This document shows positions 34,605 to 42,323 of a stretch of DNA of 64,000 nucleotides, piece after piece. Below the pieces are notes generated by a model. That model was not told where the DNA came from and made no database searches. It worked only from the letters and a program-made list of their open reading frames with translations. The stretch comes from DATCMA01 sp036563645. GTDB lineage: Bacteria; Actinomycetota; Actinomycetes; Mycobacteriales; Micromonosporaceae. Position 1 is the first letter of the stretch, and every line of letters begins with the position of its first letter. The stretch covers positions 1 through 64,000 of the forward strand of contig DATCMA010000049.1 of assembly GCA_036563645.1 (NCBI GenBank), given 5' to 3'. The translations under genes and the position numbers were made by a program.

Positions 34605-34897
34605 CGTGGACTCCTCACCTTTCGCCGGCCGGGTCAGTCGAGGCGCTCCTCACCCGATCCACGCCACACGACTGCCGGACTTCAAACGAAAGAGTTTGAC
34701 ACAGATCGGCGTCCTCGAACATCCATCGCACCGGTGCAATGGCGGACAGAGTGTGCGACATGATGAGCCGTTTCAGGGAAAAGATTCAGCTCTGTGTAAC
34801 GGACTCCACACACATCGGTGACGTTGGCCCTATCATCACCAGGGTCGGCGCACCCGTCTTGCTGTGAGTCGACACCCCTCAGCCCGAGGAGGCCGCT
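34605..34897. other. Divergent regulatory region upstream of the sigma-factor locus
   Basis: About 290 bases, lower in GC than the surroundings, separate the glutaredoxin-like gene from the small coupled ORF and the sigma gene. CAGCTCTGTGTAA (34787-34799) fits the BldD consensus TNACNCWGNGTNA with two mismatches. TGTGT and ACACA flank it at 34793-34813. TTGACA occurs at 34696-34701 on the plus strand but no matching -10 was found. Confidence 0.35.
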
Positions 34898-35068
34898 GTG
34901 CCCGTTGTCACACTGCACCAGCACCTCGAAGGGGTGTGCCGTCGTCGGGTGATTCCCGCCGACGCGACGACGGCGCGCACCTGGATGGATACCCGCTCAC
35001 GGAACGACGGCGCTGGGTCGCGGGGGTCGGCTGTGTACGCCCGCGGACGGGTCGAGGAGGGCCAGTGA
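34898..35068 (+). CDS. Small ORF translationally coupled to the BldN-type sigma gene
   Basis: 56 codons from GTG 34898 to TGA 35066-35068. It begins MPVVTLHQHLEGVCRRRVIP and ends GRVEEGQ. A strong GAGGAGG (34886-34892) sits five bases before the GTG. The TGA overlaps the sigma-factor GTG (35065-35067) as GTGA, so ribosomes could reinitiate there. No family is recognised. It may be a real small protein or a leader ORF controlling sigma translation; conservation would decide. Confidence 0.4.
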   Translation: MPVVTLHQHLEGVCRRRVIPADATTARTWMDTRSRNDGAGSRGSAVYARGRVEEGQ

Positions 35069-36027
35069 GCGGTTACGGGTATGCCGACGACGCGGTTAGT
35101 CAGGACGTGTACGCCTCCCGTACCGCCCTCACCGGCGGCGTGCGCGCGCTGCGCGGGTCGATGAACGATACGCTGCCGGCCGCTGTCCGTGACGACGGCG
35201 GCACCAGGCGATTCCGGAATCAACCTCGGCCGACTGACGCGACCCCTCGCCATGCGGCCCTGGGAAACAACTCGCGGGCTGCCGGCGATCGGTTCGGCAC
35301 CCCGGTACGGCCGATGATGCCCACCCAACCCGGCCCCGGGCGCGAGCCCGGCGGCGCCAGCGACGCCGAGACCGCGATCCTGCCGGTCATCTCCGAGGAC
35401 GAGGACGTCGACCTCGCGGGCGAGTCCTCCGAAGGCTCACCGAGTCGACCGGATCCCTCCGATCCCGCGACCGAGGTGTGGGAGCTCGTCGAGCGGGCCC
35501 AAGCCGGCGAGGCGGAGGCGTTCGGTCAGATCTACGACCGGTACGTGGACACGGTCTTCCGCTTCATCTATTTCCGCGTCGGCAACCGGCAGCTCGCCGA
35601 AGATCTCACATCGGATACGTTTCTCCGTGCGCTGAAACGGATTGGCAGCTTCACGTGGCAAGGCCGGGATCTGGGAGCCTGGCTCGTCACGATTGCACGA
35701 AATCTTGTCGCCGATCATTTCAAATCGGGCCGGTATCGCCTGGAAGTAACTACCGGTGATGTTTTAGATGCGGATCGCGAAGATCGCGGCCCGGAAGGCA
35801 GCCCCGAGACGGCCGTGGTCAACCACATCACGAACGTCGCTCTCTTAAGCGCGGTCAAGCAGCTCAACCCCGAGCAGCAGGAGTGCATCGTCCTCCGCTT
35901 CCTGCAAGGATTCTCCGTTGCCGAGACGGCCCAGGCGATGGGGAAGAACGAGGGGGCGATCAAGGCCCTGCAGTACCGCGCCGTGCGGGCGCTGGCGCGG
36001 TTGCTGCCCGAGGGGTTCAAGTCGTGA
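35065..36027 (+). CDS. BldN-type ECF sigma factor with long N-terminal extension
   Basis: 320 residues. The sigma-2 region starts near 139 (ELVERAQAGEAEAFGQIYDRY, FTWQGRDLGAWLVTIARNLV) and sigma-4 ends the protein (NPEQQECIVLRFLQGFSVAE, MGKNEGAIKALQYRAVRALA). It closely resembles Streptomyces BldN from memory. The first ~138 residues are low complexity and acidic toward the end; Streptomyces BldN is also made as a pro-protein whose extension is removed. GTG 35065 has GGAGG upstream. The RsbN-like anti-sigma gene follows, and hem/rex lie beside it as in Streptomyces. Confidence 0.85.
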   Translation: MSGYGYADDAVSQDVYASRTALTGGVRALRGSMNDTLPAAVRDDGGTRRFRNQPRPTDATPRHAALGNNSRAAGDRFGTPVRPMMPTQPGPGREPGGASDAETAILPVISEDEDVDLAGESSEGSPSRPDPSDPATEVWELVERAQAGEAEAFGQIYDRYVDTVFRFIYFRVGNRQLAEDLTSDTFLRALKRIGSFTWQGRDLGAWLVTIARNLVADHFKSGRYRLEVTTGDVLDADREDRGPEGSPETAVVNHITNVALLSAVKQLNPEQQECIVLRFLQGFSVAETAQAMGKNEGAIKALQYRAVRALARLLPEGFKS

Positions 36028-36085
36028 TCAATACCGCGACATGCGGACGTCCAATAACTCTTGGTAATCAACTCATCGAGCCACC

Positions 36086-36114
36086 CGTAACCGTGCCCGA
36101 TGATCCACCGTTTG
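36086..36114 (+). promoter_or_regulatory. Candidate BldN-dependent promoter of the RsbN-like gene
   Basis: CGTAAC (36086-36091), 17 bases, then CGTTTG (36109-36114). The reported Streptomyces BldN consensus is CGTAAC-N16-CGTTGA, so the -35 is perfect and the -10 has two differences. In Streptomyces rsbN has its own BldN-dependent promoter. The leader would be about 150 nt. Confidence 0.45.
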
Positions 36115-36267
36115 TTGGAGTGCGACCGCATGTCATTCCGCACCTTTCGCCGTTGAGAATGGTCGGTGCTGCGCGTCCGCCCGTTCTCGGGTCGGCTCAT
36201 GCTCGGTCGCGCCAGCCGGCGACACGGCCGGCCGCATCGTCGTGACCTGCGAAGGGAGGTGTCCGCC

Positions 36268-37404
36268 GTGAGCCCGCAGTTCTTCGTTCGGCGTCGCGCC
36301 GAACGCTTCGCGCGGTTGCTTGACGAGGCGGCTGCCGGCCACCGTCATCGCGCGCGCGACCATGTCGACCGTGTCGACGCCGAGGCCGACGAGGAGCTCG
36401 CCGAGCTTGTGGCGATTAGCCGTCGTTTGTCCACACTCAAACCGTCGCTCGATGTCGAGCCCGACCCGGAGTTTCGGGCAGGGCTGCGCGCGATGCTGAT
36501 CGCAACGGCTGAGCGGGAAGGCATCGGCCAGCGGGACGGCATCGGCCAGACGGCGCGTCCCGAACCCACGGCGGTCCCGGTCGCGGGTGGGCGCCACGCC
36601 CGTACCCGGCGCACCCGGGCCCGCGGCGCGATCATCAGCGGGGTCATCGGCAGCGCGATCGCCGTCTCCGGTATCTCCGCCGCGAGCGAGAACGCGGTAC
36701 CCGGAGACGCGTTGTACAGCGTCAAACGTTCCACGGAACGCGCCCAGCTCGCGCTGGCCGGCTCCGAGCTCTCCCGAGGGCAGCTCTTCCTCGAGTTCGC
36801 CCGAATTCGGCTCAACGAGGCCAAAGCGGTGCTGGGCGACAGTGAGGGGTTCGCCGCGGTCCTCGCGGACATGGACGCCGACACGCGCGAAGGCGTGAAG
36901 CTCATCACCGGCGCGGCGATGCAGCAGCGCGACGAGAAGGCGCTGGAGTCGGTCGCCAGCTTCGTCGCCACTCAGCGGTCCGGCGTGACCACCCTGCTGA
37001 AGCGCGCCCAGGCCGGCGACTACGACCGCGCGCGCCAGTCGCTCGACCTGCTCGACGCCGTCGAGCGGCGCGTGGAAGGGCTGCGGCAAACGCTGTCCTG
37101 CTGGAGTGGCGCCGCGGCGGAGTCTGACGCCCTGGGGCCACTGCCCCAGACCTGCCCCACAGCCACCCCGGCGTCCCGAGCCCAGCCCCCGCAGCGGCTC
37201 ACTCCGTCCGAGACACCGACGTCGACGACGACACCGACGACGACCCCGCACCAGTCGTCATCCCCGACGGAGAGCGCCACACCGAGCACACCCCCACCAG
37301 CATCGAGTGCCGCCGAAGCCACCCCTAGTCCGAGCGCTCAACCTGAGACCGGGACCGGCCTCCTCGACGGTCTCGGTCGTTTGCTGGGTGACCTCCTCCG
37401 GTGA
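36268..37404 (+). CDS. RsbN-like anti-sigma factor (DUF5667 membrane protein)
   Basis: 378 residues. The cytoplasmic N-terminus (RAERFARLLDEAAAG and DEELAELVAISRRL) is the presumed sigma-binding part. A hydrophobic segment follows (GAIISGVIGSAIAVSGISAA), then a DUF5667 domain with VPGDALYSVKRSTERAQLAL. The last ~90 residues are Thr/Pro/Ser rich. The location right after the BldN-type gene, and the layout, match RsbN. GGGAGG precedes the region; GTG 36268 is preferred over the GTG at 36259, which would overlap the ribosome site. Confidence 0.78.
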   Translation: MSPQFFVRRRAERFARLLDEAAAGHRHRARDHVDRVDAEADEELAELVAISRRLSTLKPSLDVEPDPEFRAGLRAMLIATAEREGIGQRDGIGQTARPEPTAVPVAGGRHARTRRTRARGAIISGVIGSAIAVSGISAASENAVPGDALYSVKRSTERAQLALAGSELSRGQLFLEFARIRLNEAKAVLGDSEGFAAVLADMDADTREGVKLITGAAMQQRDEKALESVASFVATQRSGVTTLLKRAQAGDYDRARQSLDLLDAVERRVEGLRQTLSCWSGAAAESDALGPLPQTCPTATPASRAQPPQRLTPSETPTSTTTPTTTPHQSSSPTESATPSTPPPASSAAEATPSPSAQPETGTGLLDGLGRLLGDLLR

Positions 37405-37579
37405 GGCACTCCCGGGATAGCCGGCTCAGGCCTGACGACCTCGGGCATGGGCGCTGGAGGGCGTCGATGGCTCACCCGGCGCTGTCCCATCGGCTCGGTG
37501 TCGGCGACCGGCCAGCGTGTGCGCACCCCGGCTACCCTCGGCTGGGGGCATCGCCCACGACGCGGAGGGAGGTCCGGGC

Positions 37580-38443
37580 GTGGCTCGCGACCGCGAGGTG
37601 ATCGTGAGAGACGGCCACTCTCCGGGGTCGATGCTCCGCCCTGTCGACGAGGGCGCGGTTCCTCCGGATCCCACCGCCGCGGCCTTCTTCGACGTCGACA
37701 ACACGATGTTGCAGGGCGCCTCCATCTACTGGCTGGCCCGCGGACTCGCCGCGCGCAAGTACTTCGCGTGGACCGATCTCGCCCGTTTCGCCTGGCAGCA
37801 GCTCCGATTCCGAGTCCTGGCCACCGAACACCCAGGCGCGATGGCGCGGGCGAAAGACGCCGCGCTCGCTTTCGTGGCTGGCTGGCGAGTCGAGGAGGTT
37901 CAACGCCTCAGCGAGGAGATCTTCGACGAGCTGATGGCACCCCGAATCTGGTCCGGCACTCGGTCGCTCGCCCAGCGTCACCTCGACCAGGGGCAGCGCG
38001 TCTGGCTCGTCAGCGCCGCCCCGGTTGAGATCGGCCGGGTCATCGCCGAGCGGCTCGGGCTGACCGGGGCGATCGGGACGGTGGCCGAGATCCACGACGG
38101 CACGTACACCGGACGTCTCGTGGGTGGCCTCATGCACGGGAAAGCCAAAGCGGACGCGATCCAGGAGCTCGCCGCGGCGGAAGGGCTTGACCTCGCCCGC
38201 TGCACCGCGTACAGCGACTCCATCAACGACTTGCCCATGCTCACCACCGTGGGGCACGCGGTCGCCGTCAACCCGGACAGCGCCCTGCGCCGCGTCGCCG
38301 CCCAGCGCGGCTGGGCGGTGCACGACTTCCGCACCGGGCGGAAGGCGGCGCGCATCGCCCTGCCCTCCACCGCCGCCGCGGGGCTCGCCGTCGGTGCGGT
38401 CAGTGCCGGCTTGGCCGTCCGCCGCCGCCGGATCGCCCGGTGA
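37580..38443 (+). CDS. HAD-IB family phosphatase (SerB1/SCO3325-like)
   Basis: 287 residues. HAD motif I is AAFFDVDNTMLQG, with VWLVSAAPVEIG as motif II, HGKAKADAIQ carrying the motif III Lys, and AYSDSINDLPML as motif IV. The C-terminal end has a hydrophobic Ala/Gly/Val segment and Arg tail, possibly a membrane anchor (AAAGLAVGAVSAGLAVRRRR). Such proteins are often annotated as phosphoserine phosphatases, but the substrate is unproven. GGAGG supports GTG 37580. The next gene overlaps by four bases (GTGA). Confidence 0.84.
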   Translation: MARDREVIVRDGHSPGSMLRPVDEGAVPPDPTAAAFFDVDNTMLQGASIYWLARGLAARKYFAWTDLARFAWQQLRFRVLATEHPGAMARAKDAALAFVAGWRVEEVQRLSEEIFDELMAPRIWSGTRSLAQRHLDQGQRVWLVSAAPVEIGRVIAERLGLTGAIGTVAEIHDGTYTGRLVGGLMHGKAKADAIQELAAAEGLDLARCTAYSDSINDLPMLTTVGHAVAVNPDSALRRVAAQRGWAVHDFRTGRKAARIALPSTAAAGLAVGAVSAGLAVRRRRIAR

Positions 38444-39534
38444 CCCGAGCCATCCCGTCGCGGCTGCCCCGATGGGGGTGGCATGCGTGCGGTCTGGGCG
38501 TCACGGTGGCCGCGGTGATTTCGATCATGGCGCTGCCCCCTGACCCGCCGCCACCGGTCACCGTAACGCCGATCACCACGCCCCAGCGTCCGCCGACGAC
38601 GCTGCCGGGACTTCTTCCCGACGGCACGCCCTACACGCCGCGCTACCTTCTCCCCAACGGGACGTCCCTCGGGGAGGCGCTGAGTCCGGATGGCAGCGCG
38701 CTCCGGCTCGTCGAGCGCGCCGCGACCGGCGCCGTCCGGGTGCTCCGGCACCGCCCCACCGCGCACACGCCCCAGTACGTCGGCTTCACCAGAGTCAGCT
38801 CGGAGATCGTCTGGGCGGAGTCACACGCCGGCCCGGAGGGCGGCCGCACCGAGCTGTGGGCGGTGGCTCCCGACACGACGACGCCTCCGCGGCGCGTGAC
38901 CGCCGACACCGGGGACGTCGTCTTCGTCAACTCGCAGTACGACATCGTCGCGCACGGCGACCGGCTGTACTGGCTGGCGGTCGCCGGGCGCGCCGGCCAC
39001 ACCGAGCTGCGGTCGGTCGCGGTAAGCGGCGGCGCGGTGACCACCCACGTCGTGCCGGGTGAGTGGACGCTCTCCGCCTGGCCCTGGCTGGTCAGCATCG
39101 GCGCCGCTGGGCCAATCCGCCTGCGCGCCGTGGACACCGGCCGCGAGGTCACCGTCCAGGTCGGGCCGGAGGAGCTCGCGGCGTGCAGCCCGACGTGGTG
39201 TCGGGTGCTGGTATCCGCCCCAGACGGTACGACCCATCTCGATGTCATGCGGGTCGACGGATCGCAGCGCCGGCGGATAGGCGGCGACAGCGCCGTCGCG
39301 GCGGTGGTCGACGTCGCGCTGCTGGACCGCTTCGAGGTGCTGACCGTGGACCCCTCGTCGACAGTGGCTATCGACCGGCCACAACTCGTGGTCTACGACC
39401 TCGCCACGGACCGCACCATCACGATCGCCGAGCGGGCGCATACGGTGCTGACCCGCGCCGGACTGCTGTGGTGGTCCACCGGACTGAGCCGAGAGTCCAC
39501 CTGGCAGGTCGTCGACCTGCGCGCCCTGCGCTGA
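38440..39534 (+). CDS. Hypothetical secreted/anchored protein, beta-propeller-like
   Basis: 364 residues. A hydrophobic N-terminal segment (GWHACGLGVTVAAVISIMAL) looks like an uncleaved signal anchor, followed by a Pro/Thr linker. The rest alternates short beta strands with repeats such as GRTELWAVAPD, HTELRSVAVSGG, TTHLDVMRVDGS and RPQLVVYDLATD, suggesting a TolB/WD-like propeller. Two Cys (ACSPTWCRV) may form a disulfide. It is coupled to the phosphatase gene by a 4-base overlap. No family or function is recognised. Confidence 0.65.
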   Translation: MTRAIPSRLPRWGWHACGLGVTVAAVISIMALPPDPPPPVTVTPITTPQRPPTTLPGLLPDGTPYTPRYLLPNGTSLGEALSPDGSALRLVERAATGAVRVLRHRPTAHTPQYVGFTRVSSEIVWAESHAGPEGGRTELWAVAPDTTTPPRRVTADTGDVVFVNSQYDIVAHGDRLYWLAVAGRAGHTELRSVAVSGGAVTTHVVPGEWTLSAWPWLVSIGAAGPIRLRAVDTGREVTVQVGPEELAACSPTWCRVLVSAPDGTTHLDVMRVDGSQRRRIGGDSAVAAVVDVALLDRFEVLTVDPSSTVAIDRPQLVVYDLATDRTITIAERAHTVLTRAGLLWWSTGLSRESTWQVVDLRALR

Positions 39535-39552
39535 TCGGCCCCGGGCAGTCAT

Positions 39553-40461
39553 TCAGGGCGCGAACGGATCGGGTCGCCGCTCGAGCAGCCGGTGGAGGGT
39601 CTGCTGGATCGTCTCCCGCACCTGGTCTGCGAGGTCAAGGACCACGATCGGGTCGTCGGCCTGGTCGGCGAGGCCCGCGGTCGAGATCGGTGGACAGAAT
39701 TCGATGAGCCACTTGCTCGGGAGGGGTATCGCCCCAAGCGGCCCCAGCCAGGGGAAGGTCGGAGTCACTGGGAAGTAGGGCAGCCCGAGCAGCCGAGCCA
39801 GCGGCTTGATGTCGGCGAGCATGGGGTAGATCTCCTCAGCACCGACGATCGCCACAGGGATGATCGGCACGCCGGTCCGGAGCGCCGCGGTGACGAACCC
39901 ACCGCGACCAAAGCGCTGCAGCTGGTAGCGCTGCGTGTAGTGCTTTCCGACGCCTTTGAAGCCCTCGGGGAAGACACCCACCAACTCACCGGCGCGCAGC
40001 AGGCGCTCCGCGTCGGGCTGGCAGGCCAGCGTACCCCCGATCTTGCGGGCGAACTCGGAGATCACCGGTAGCCGGAAGACCAGATCGGCCGCGAGGAGCC
40101 GGAGGTGTCGGCGCTCCGGATGGTGATCGTGCAGCACGGTGGCGAGGACGAGCGCGTCCAGCGCGATGGTGCCGGAGTGGTTGGCGACCACCAGGCCGGC
40201 GCCTTGGGCGGGGAGGTGCTCGACTCCGAACACCTCGGTCCGGAACCACTGACGGTAGAGCAGCCGGAGCAGCGGGTGGACGACGTGTTCGGTGAGGTCG
40301 ACGTCGAAGCCGAACGCGTCCACCTCGTACTGGCCGGTGAGCCGGCGACGGAGGAACGCCAGAGCGGCCGCGACCCGGCGATCCCACTCGTCCGGCTCGT
40401 CTGGCGCGGCGGACAAGGCCGAGTGGTGCGGGTGGTCACCGGGGACGCTCTGGTCGCTCAC
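39553..40461 (-). CDS. Lysophospholipid acyltransferase-like protein (PlsC superfamily)
   Basis: 302 residues. The acyltransferase motif is NHSGTIALD (H95, D102), the His-Asp spacing variant seen in the Rv0502 group rather than HX4D. Further blocks are RKIGGTLACQPDAERLL, VGVFPEGFKGVGKHY and VPIIPVAIVGAEE. It should transfer acyl groups at the inner membrane face; the acceptor is unknown. GTG 40461 overlaps the upstream SDR stop by four bases. Order (SDR, acyltransferase) is that of Rv0501-Rv0502. Confidence 0.85.
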   Translation of the reverse strand: MSDQSVPGDHPHHSALSAAPDEPDEWDRRVAAALAFLRRRLTGQYEVDAFGFDVDLTEHVVHPLLRLLYRQWFRTEVFGVEHLPAQGAGLVVANHSGTIALDALVLATVLHDHHPERRHLRLLAADLVFRLPVISEFARKIGGTLACQPDAERLLRAGELVGVFPEGFKGVGKHYTQRYQLQRFGRGGFVTAALRTGVPIIPVAIVGAEEIYPMLADIKPLARLLGLPYFPVTPTFPWLGPLGAIPLPSKWLIEFCPPISTAGLADQADDPIVVLDLADQVRETIQQTLHRLLERRPDPFAP

Positions 40462-41519
40462 GTTCCCTCCCTGGCCGCCCGGACCTGCCGAATCGCCTCC
40501 AGGATCGCCTGCTCGGCGGCGGCGATCCGCTCGGCGCGCACCATACCGCCGCCATGCCGGGCCAGGAAGTCGTCGAAGGCCTCCGCTGTCGAACGGGGGG
40601 TGAATCCGAACTCCTCGACGAGGCGCGAGATGTCCACGACGCGCCCGTGGACGAAGAGGTCGAGTTGGTCGCGGGTGTATCGGCCGATTCCCAGGCTGGT
40701 GGTGAGGCCGATCGCGGCGGAGAAGCCTGGTTCGGCGACGGGGATGGGGATCCGACCGGCGCGCCGGATCGCTTGGGAGAGCAGGAGGACGCCCGGGCCG
40801 GCAACGTTGTAGGTGCCCTCGTGGTCCTCGGTCACCGCCCGGCGCAGGATCTCGAGCGCGTCGTCCACGTGGATGAACTGCACGCGGGGGTCGCGCCCGA
40901 AGACGGTCGGGACGACCGGCTGCGCGAAGTACCGCGTGAGCGTCGTGTCGATCGTGGCGCCGATGACCGGCGCGAACCGCAGCACCGTCACCGTGACGTC
41001 GGGACGGCGGCGCCGGAAACCGCGGACATAGCCCTCGATGTCGAGGATGTCGCGGGCGAATCCGCCGCGCGGGACCTCGCGGGGAGCGTCGTCCTCGGTG
41101 AAGACCGCGGGATCGCTGAAGGACGCACCGTACGCCGCGGTGGAGGATCGGACGACGAGCTTGCGCAGCCGGGGCTCCCGTTGGCAGGCCGCCAGGAGCT
41201 GCATCGTCCCGATAACGTTCTGCTCCTTCATCGCGGCCCGCCCGCCGCGCCGCGGGTCTGGCGCGGTCACGAGCGCCAGGTGCACCACCGCATCAGCACC
41301 GGCGATCGCGGAGCCGAATGAGTCGCTGTCGACCCGAACCCGCGCCACACCGTCGAGGAGGTCAACGAGGGAGGCGGGTGGATCGACGACATCGACGCCG
41401 ATGACCCGATCAACGCGAGGGTCAGCGGCGAGGCTAGCGGCGAGACGGGCGCCGAGCAGACGGCTCACCCCGGTGACCACCACTGTTCCCAGCGGGCGTG
41501 GGGCACGGCCGTCGCTCAC
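40458..41519 (-). CDS. NAD-dependent epimerase/dehydratase-like protein (extended SDR)
   Basis: 353 residues. The Rossmann start TVVVTGVSRLLGARLA deviates from TGGxGxxG (Ser-Arg in the glycine motif). RSSTAAYG is the Ser/Tyr region, but a YxxxK pair is not evident (EGYVRGF stands in its place). Later blocks FIHVDDALEILRRAV and GTYNVAGPGVL are standard. The C-terminal ~40 residues are extra. It resembles Rv0501 by position; catalytic activity is uncertain. GGGGAG supports GTG 41519. Confidence 0.8.
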   Translation of the reverse strand: MSDGRAPRPLGTVVVTGVSRLLGARLAASLAADPRVDRVIGVDVVDPPASLVDLLDGVARVRVDSDSFGSAIAGADAVVHLALVTAPDPRRGGRAAMKEQNVIGTMQLLAACQREPRLRKLVVRSSTAAYGASFSDPAVFTEDDAPREVPRGGFARDILDIEGYVRGFRRRRPDVTVTVLRFAPVIGATIDTTLTRYFAQPVVPTVFGRDPRVQFIHVDDALEILRRAVTEDHEGTYNVAGPGVLLLSQAIRRAGRIPIPVAEPGFSAAIGLTTSLGIGRYTRDQLDLFVHGRVVDISRLVEEFGFTPRSTAEAFDDFLARHGGGMVRAERIAAAEQAILEAIRQVRAAREGT

Positions 41520-41578
41520 AGCGCTCCCCTAGGAATCGATAGACCGTAGACCGGGCTGGAGCGCTGCCCGGCCTACGG

Positions 41579-41680
41579 TCACTTGCCGAGACGGCGACGC
41601 TGGATGCGGGTCTTGCGCAGCAGCTTGCGGTGCTTCTTCTTCGCCATGCGCTTGCGGCGCTTCTTGACCACAGAGCCCAT
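41579..41680 (-). CDS. 30S ribosomal protein bS22 (AURKAIP1/COX24-like)
   Basis: 33 residues: begins MGSVVKKRRKRMAKKKHRK and ends RIQRRRLGK. This matches the tiny, extremely basic protein (Rv0500B in M. tuberculosis) seen bound to mycobacterial 30S subunits. GAAGGG precedes the ATG. It sits between the SDR and HTH genes as in other actinobacteria. Confidence 0.92.
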   Translation of the reverse strand: MGSVVKKRRKRMAKKKHRKLLRKTRIQRRRLGK

Positions 41681-41968
41681 ACGGCAGCCCTTCCAGAACG
41701 CACCTGCGGGTCGGCCCGGCAAACACGATACGTGCCACCGGAAACCGAACGTTGACAAACAGACCGGACCCGCATCAGGGCATATAACAACCCGGGGTGT
41801 GGTCACGGTCGGACCTTTAGGTTAGCTAACGCGCCGCACCTGCTCCAACGTGCCCCCCGGCGAGGCCGACCAACCCTCCTCCTCGTGCGCCGCGAGGCAC
41901 CCTGGTCCCCGCACGCGACGATGTCGTCGCCGCTCTCGGTCGGACCAGGGCCCGCGGGGCACGGGGAC

Positions 41969-42181
41969 TCACGCGGACGCGGGGAAGGCTCCCCGCAGGT
42001 ACTCGTGCACTGCGTGCTCGGGGACCCGGAAGGATCGCCCCACACGCACCGCGGCGAGCTCGCCGGAGTGCACCAGCCGGTAGACCGTCATCTTCGATAC
42101 CCGCATCACCGTCGCCACCTCGGCGACGGTGAGGAACTTGACCCCGGACAGTCCGCCTTCGACCTGTGGTGACGCGACCAT
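41969..42181 (-). CDS. Excisionase-type helix-turn-helix DNA-binding protein
   Basis: 70 residues from ATG 42181. FLTVAEVATVMRVSKMTVYR is an HTH_17/MerR-like helix-turn-helix, followed by LVHSGELAAVRVGRSFRV and EHAVHEYLRG, the wing and end of the domain. It matches Rv0500A by size and position next to bS22. Despite the name, nothing nearby suggests a mobile element; it is likely a chromosomal regulator. The start is uncertain: GTG 42187 is in frame and GGTGAGG abuts the ATG. Confidence 0.82.
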   Translation of the reverse strand: MVASPQVEGGLSGVKFLTVAEVATVMRVSKMTVYRLVHSGELAAVRVGRSFRVPEHAVHEYLRGAFPASA

Positions 42182-42248
42182 CCTCACCAACCCATTCCAT
42201 CCGCCCGGCGCGCTCCCCCCGGTCAAATCACCGCAGACCAGGGCGGAT

Positions 42249-42262
42249 AACGCGCGTGTTAC
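42249..42262. promoter_or_regulatory. TAACGC-GC-GTGTTA inverted repeat upstream of the HTH gene
   Basis: The two arms fit the BldD half-sites TNACNC and GNGTNA, but with two bases between them instead of one. It lies 68 bases before the HTH start codon. It may be an operator for a Bld-type regulator or for the HTH protein itself; unproven. Confidence 0.35.
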
Positions 42263-42323
42263 CGGTACGGTAGCGGGGTCAGTGTGATCTGCGCGACAAG
42301 TTCGACTACTTGATCATGATCCG

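Noticed and set aside
41969..42181. Excisionase-type HTH as a sign of an integrated element
   Set aside because: No integrase, attachment site or composition change; the gene belongs to a conserved chromosomal block.
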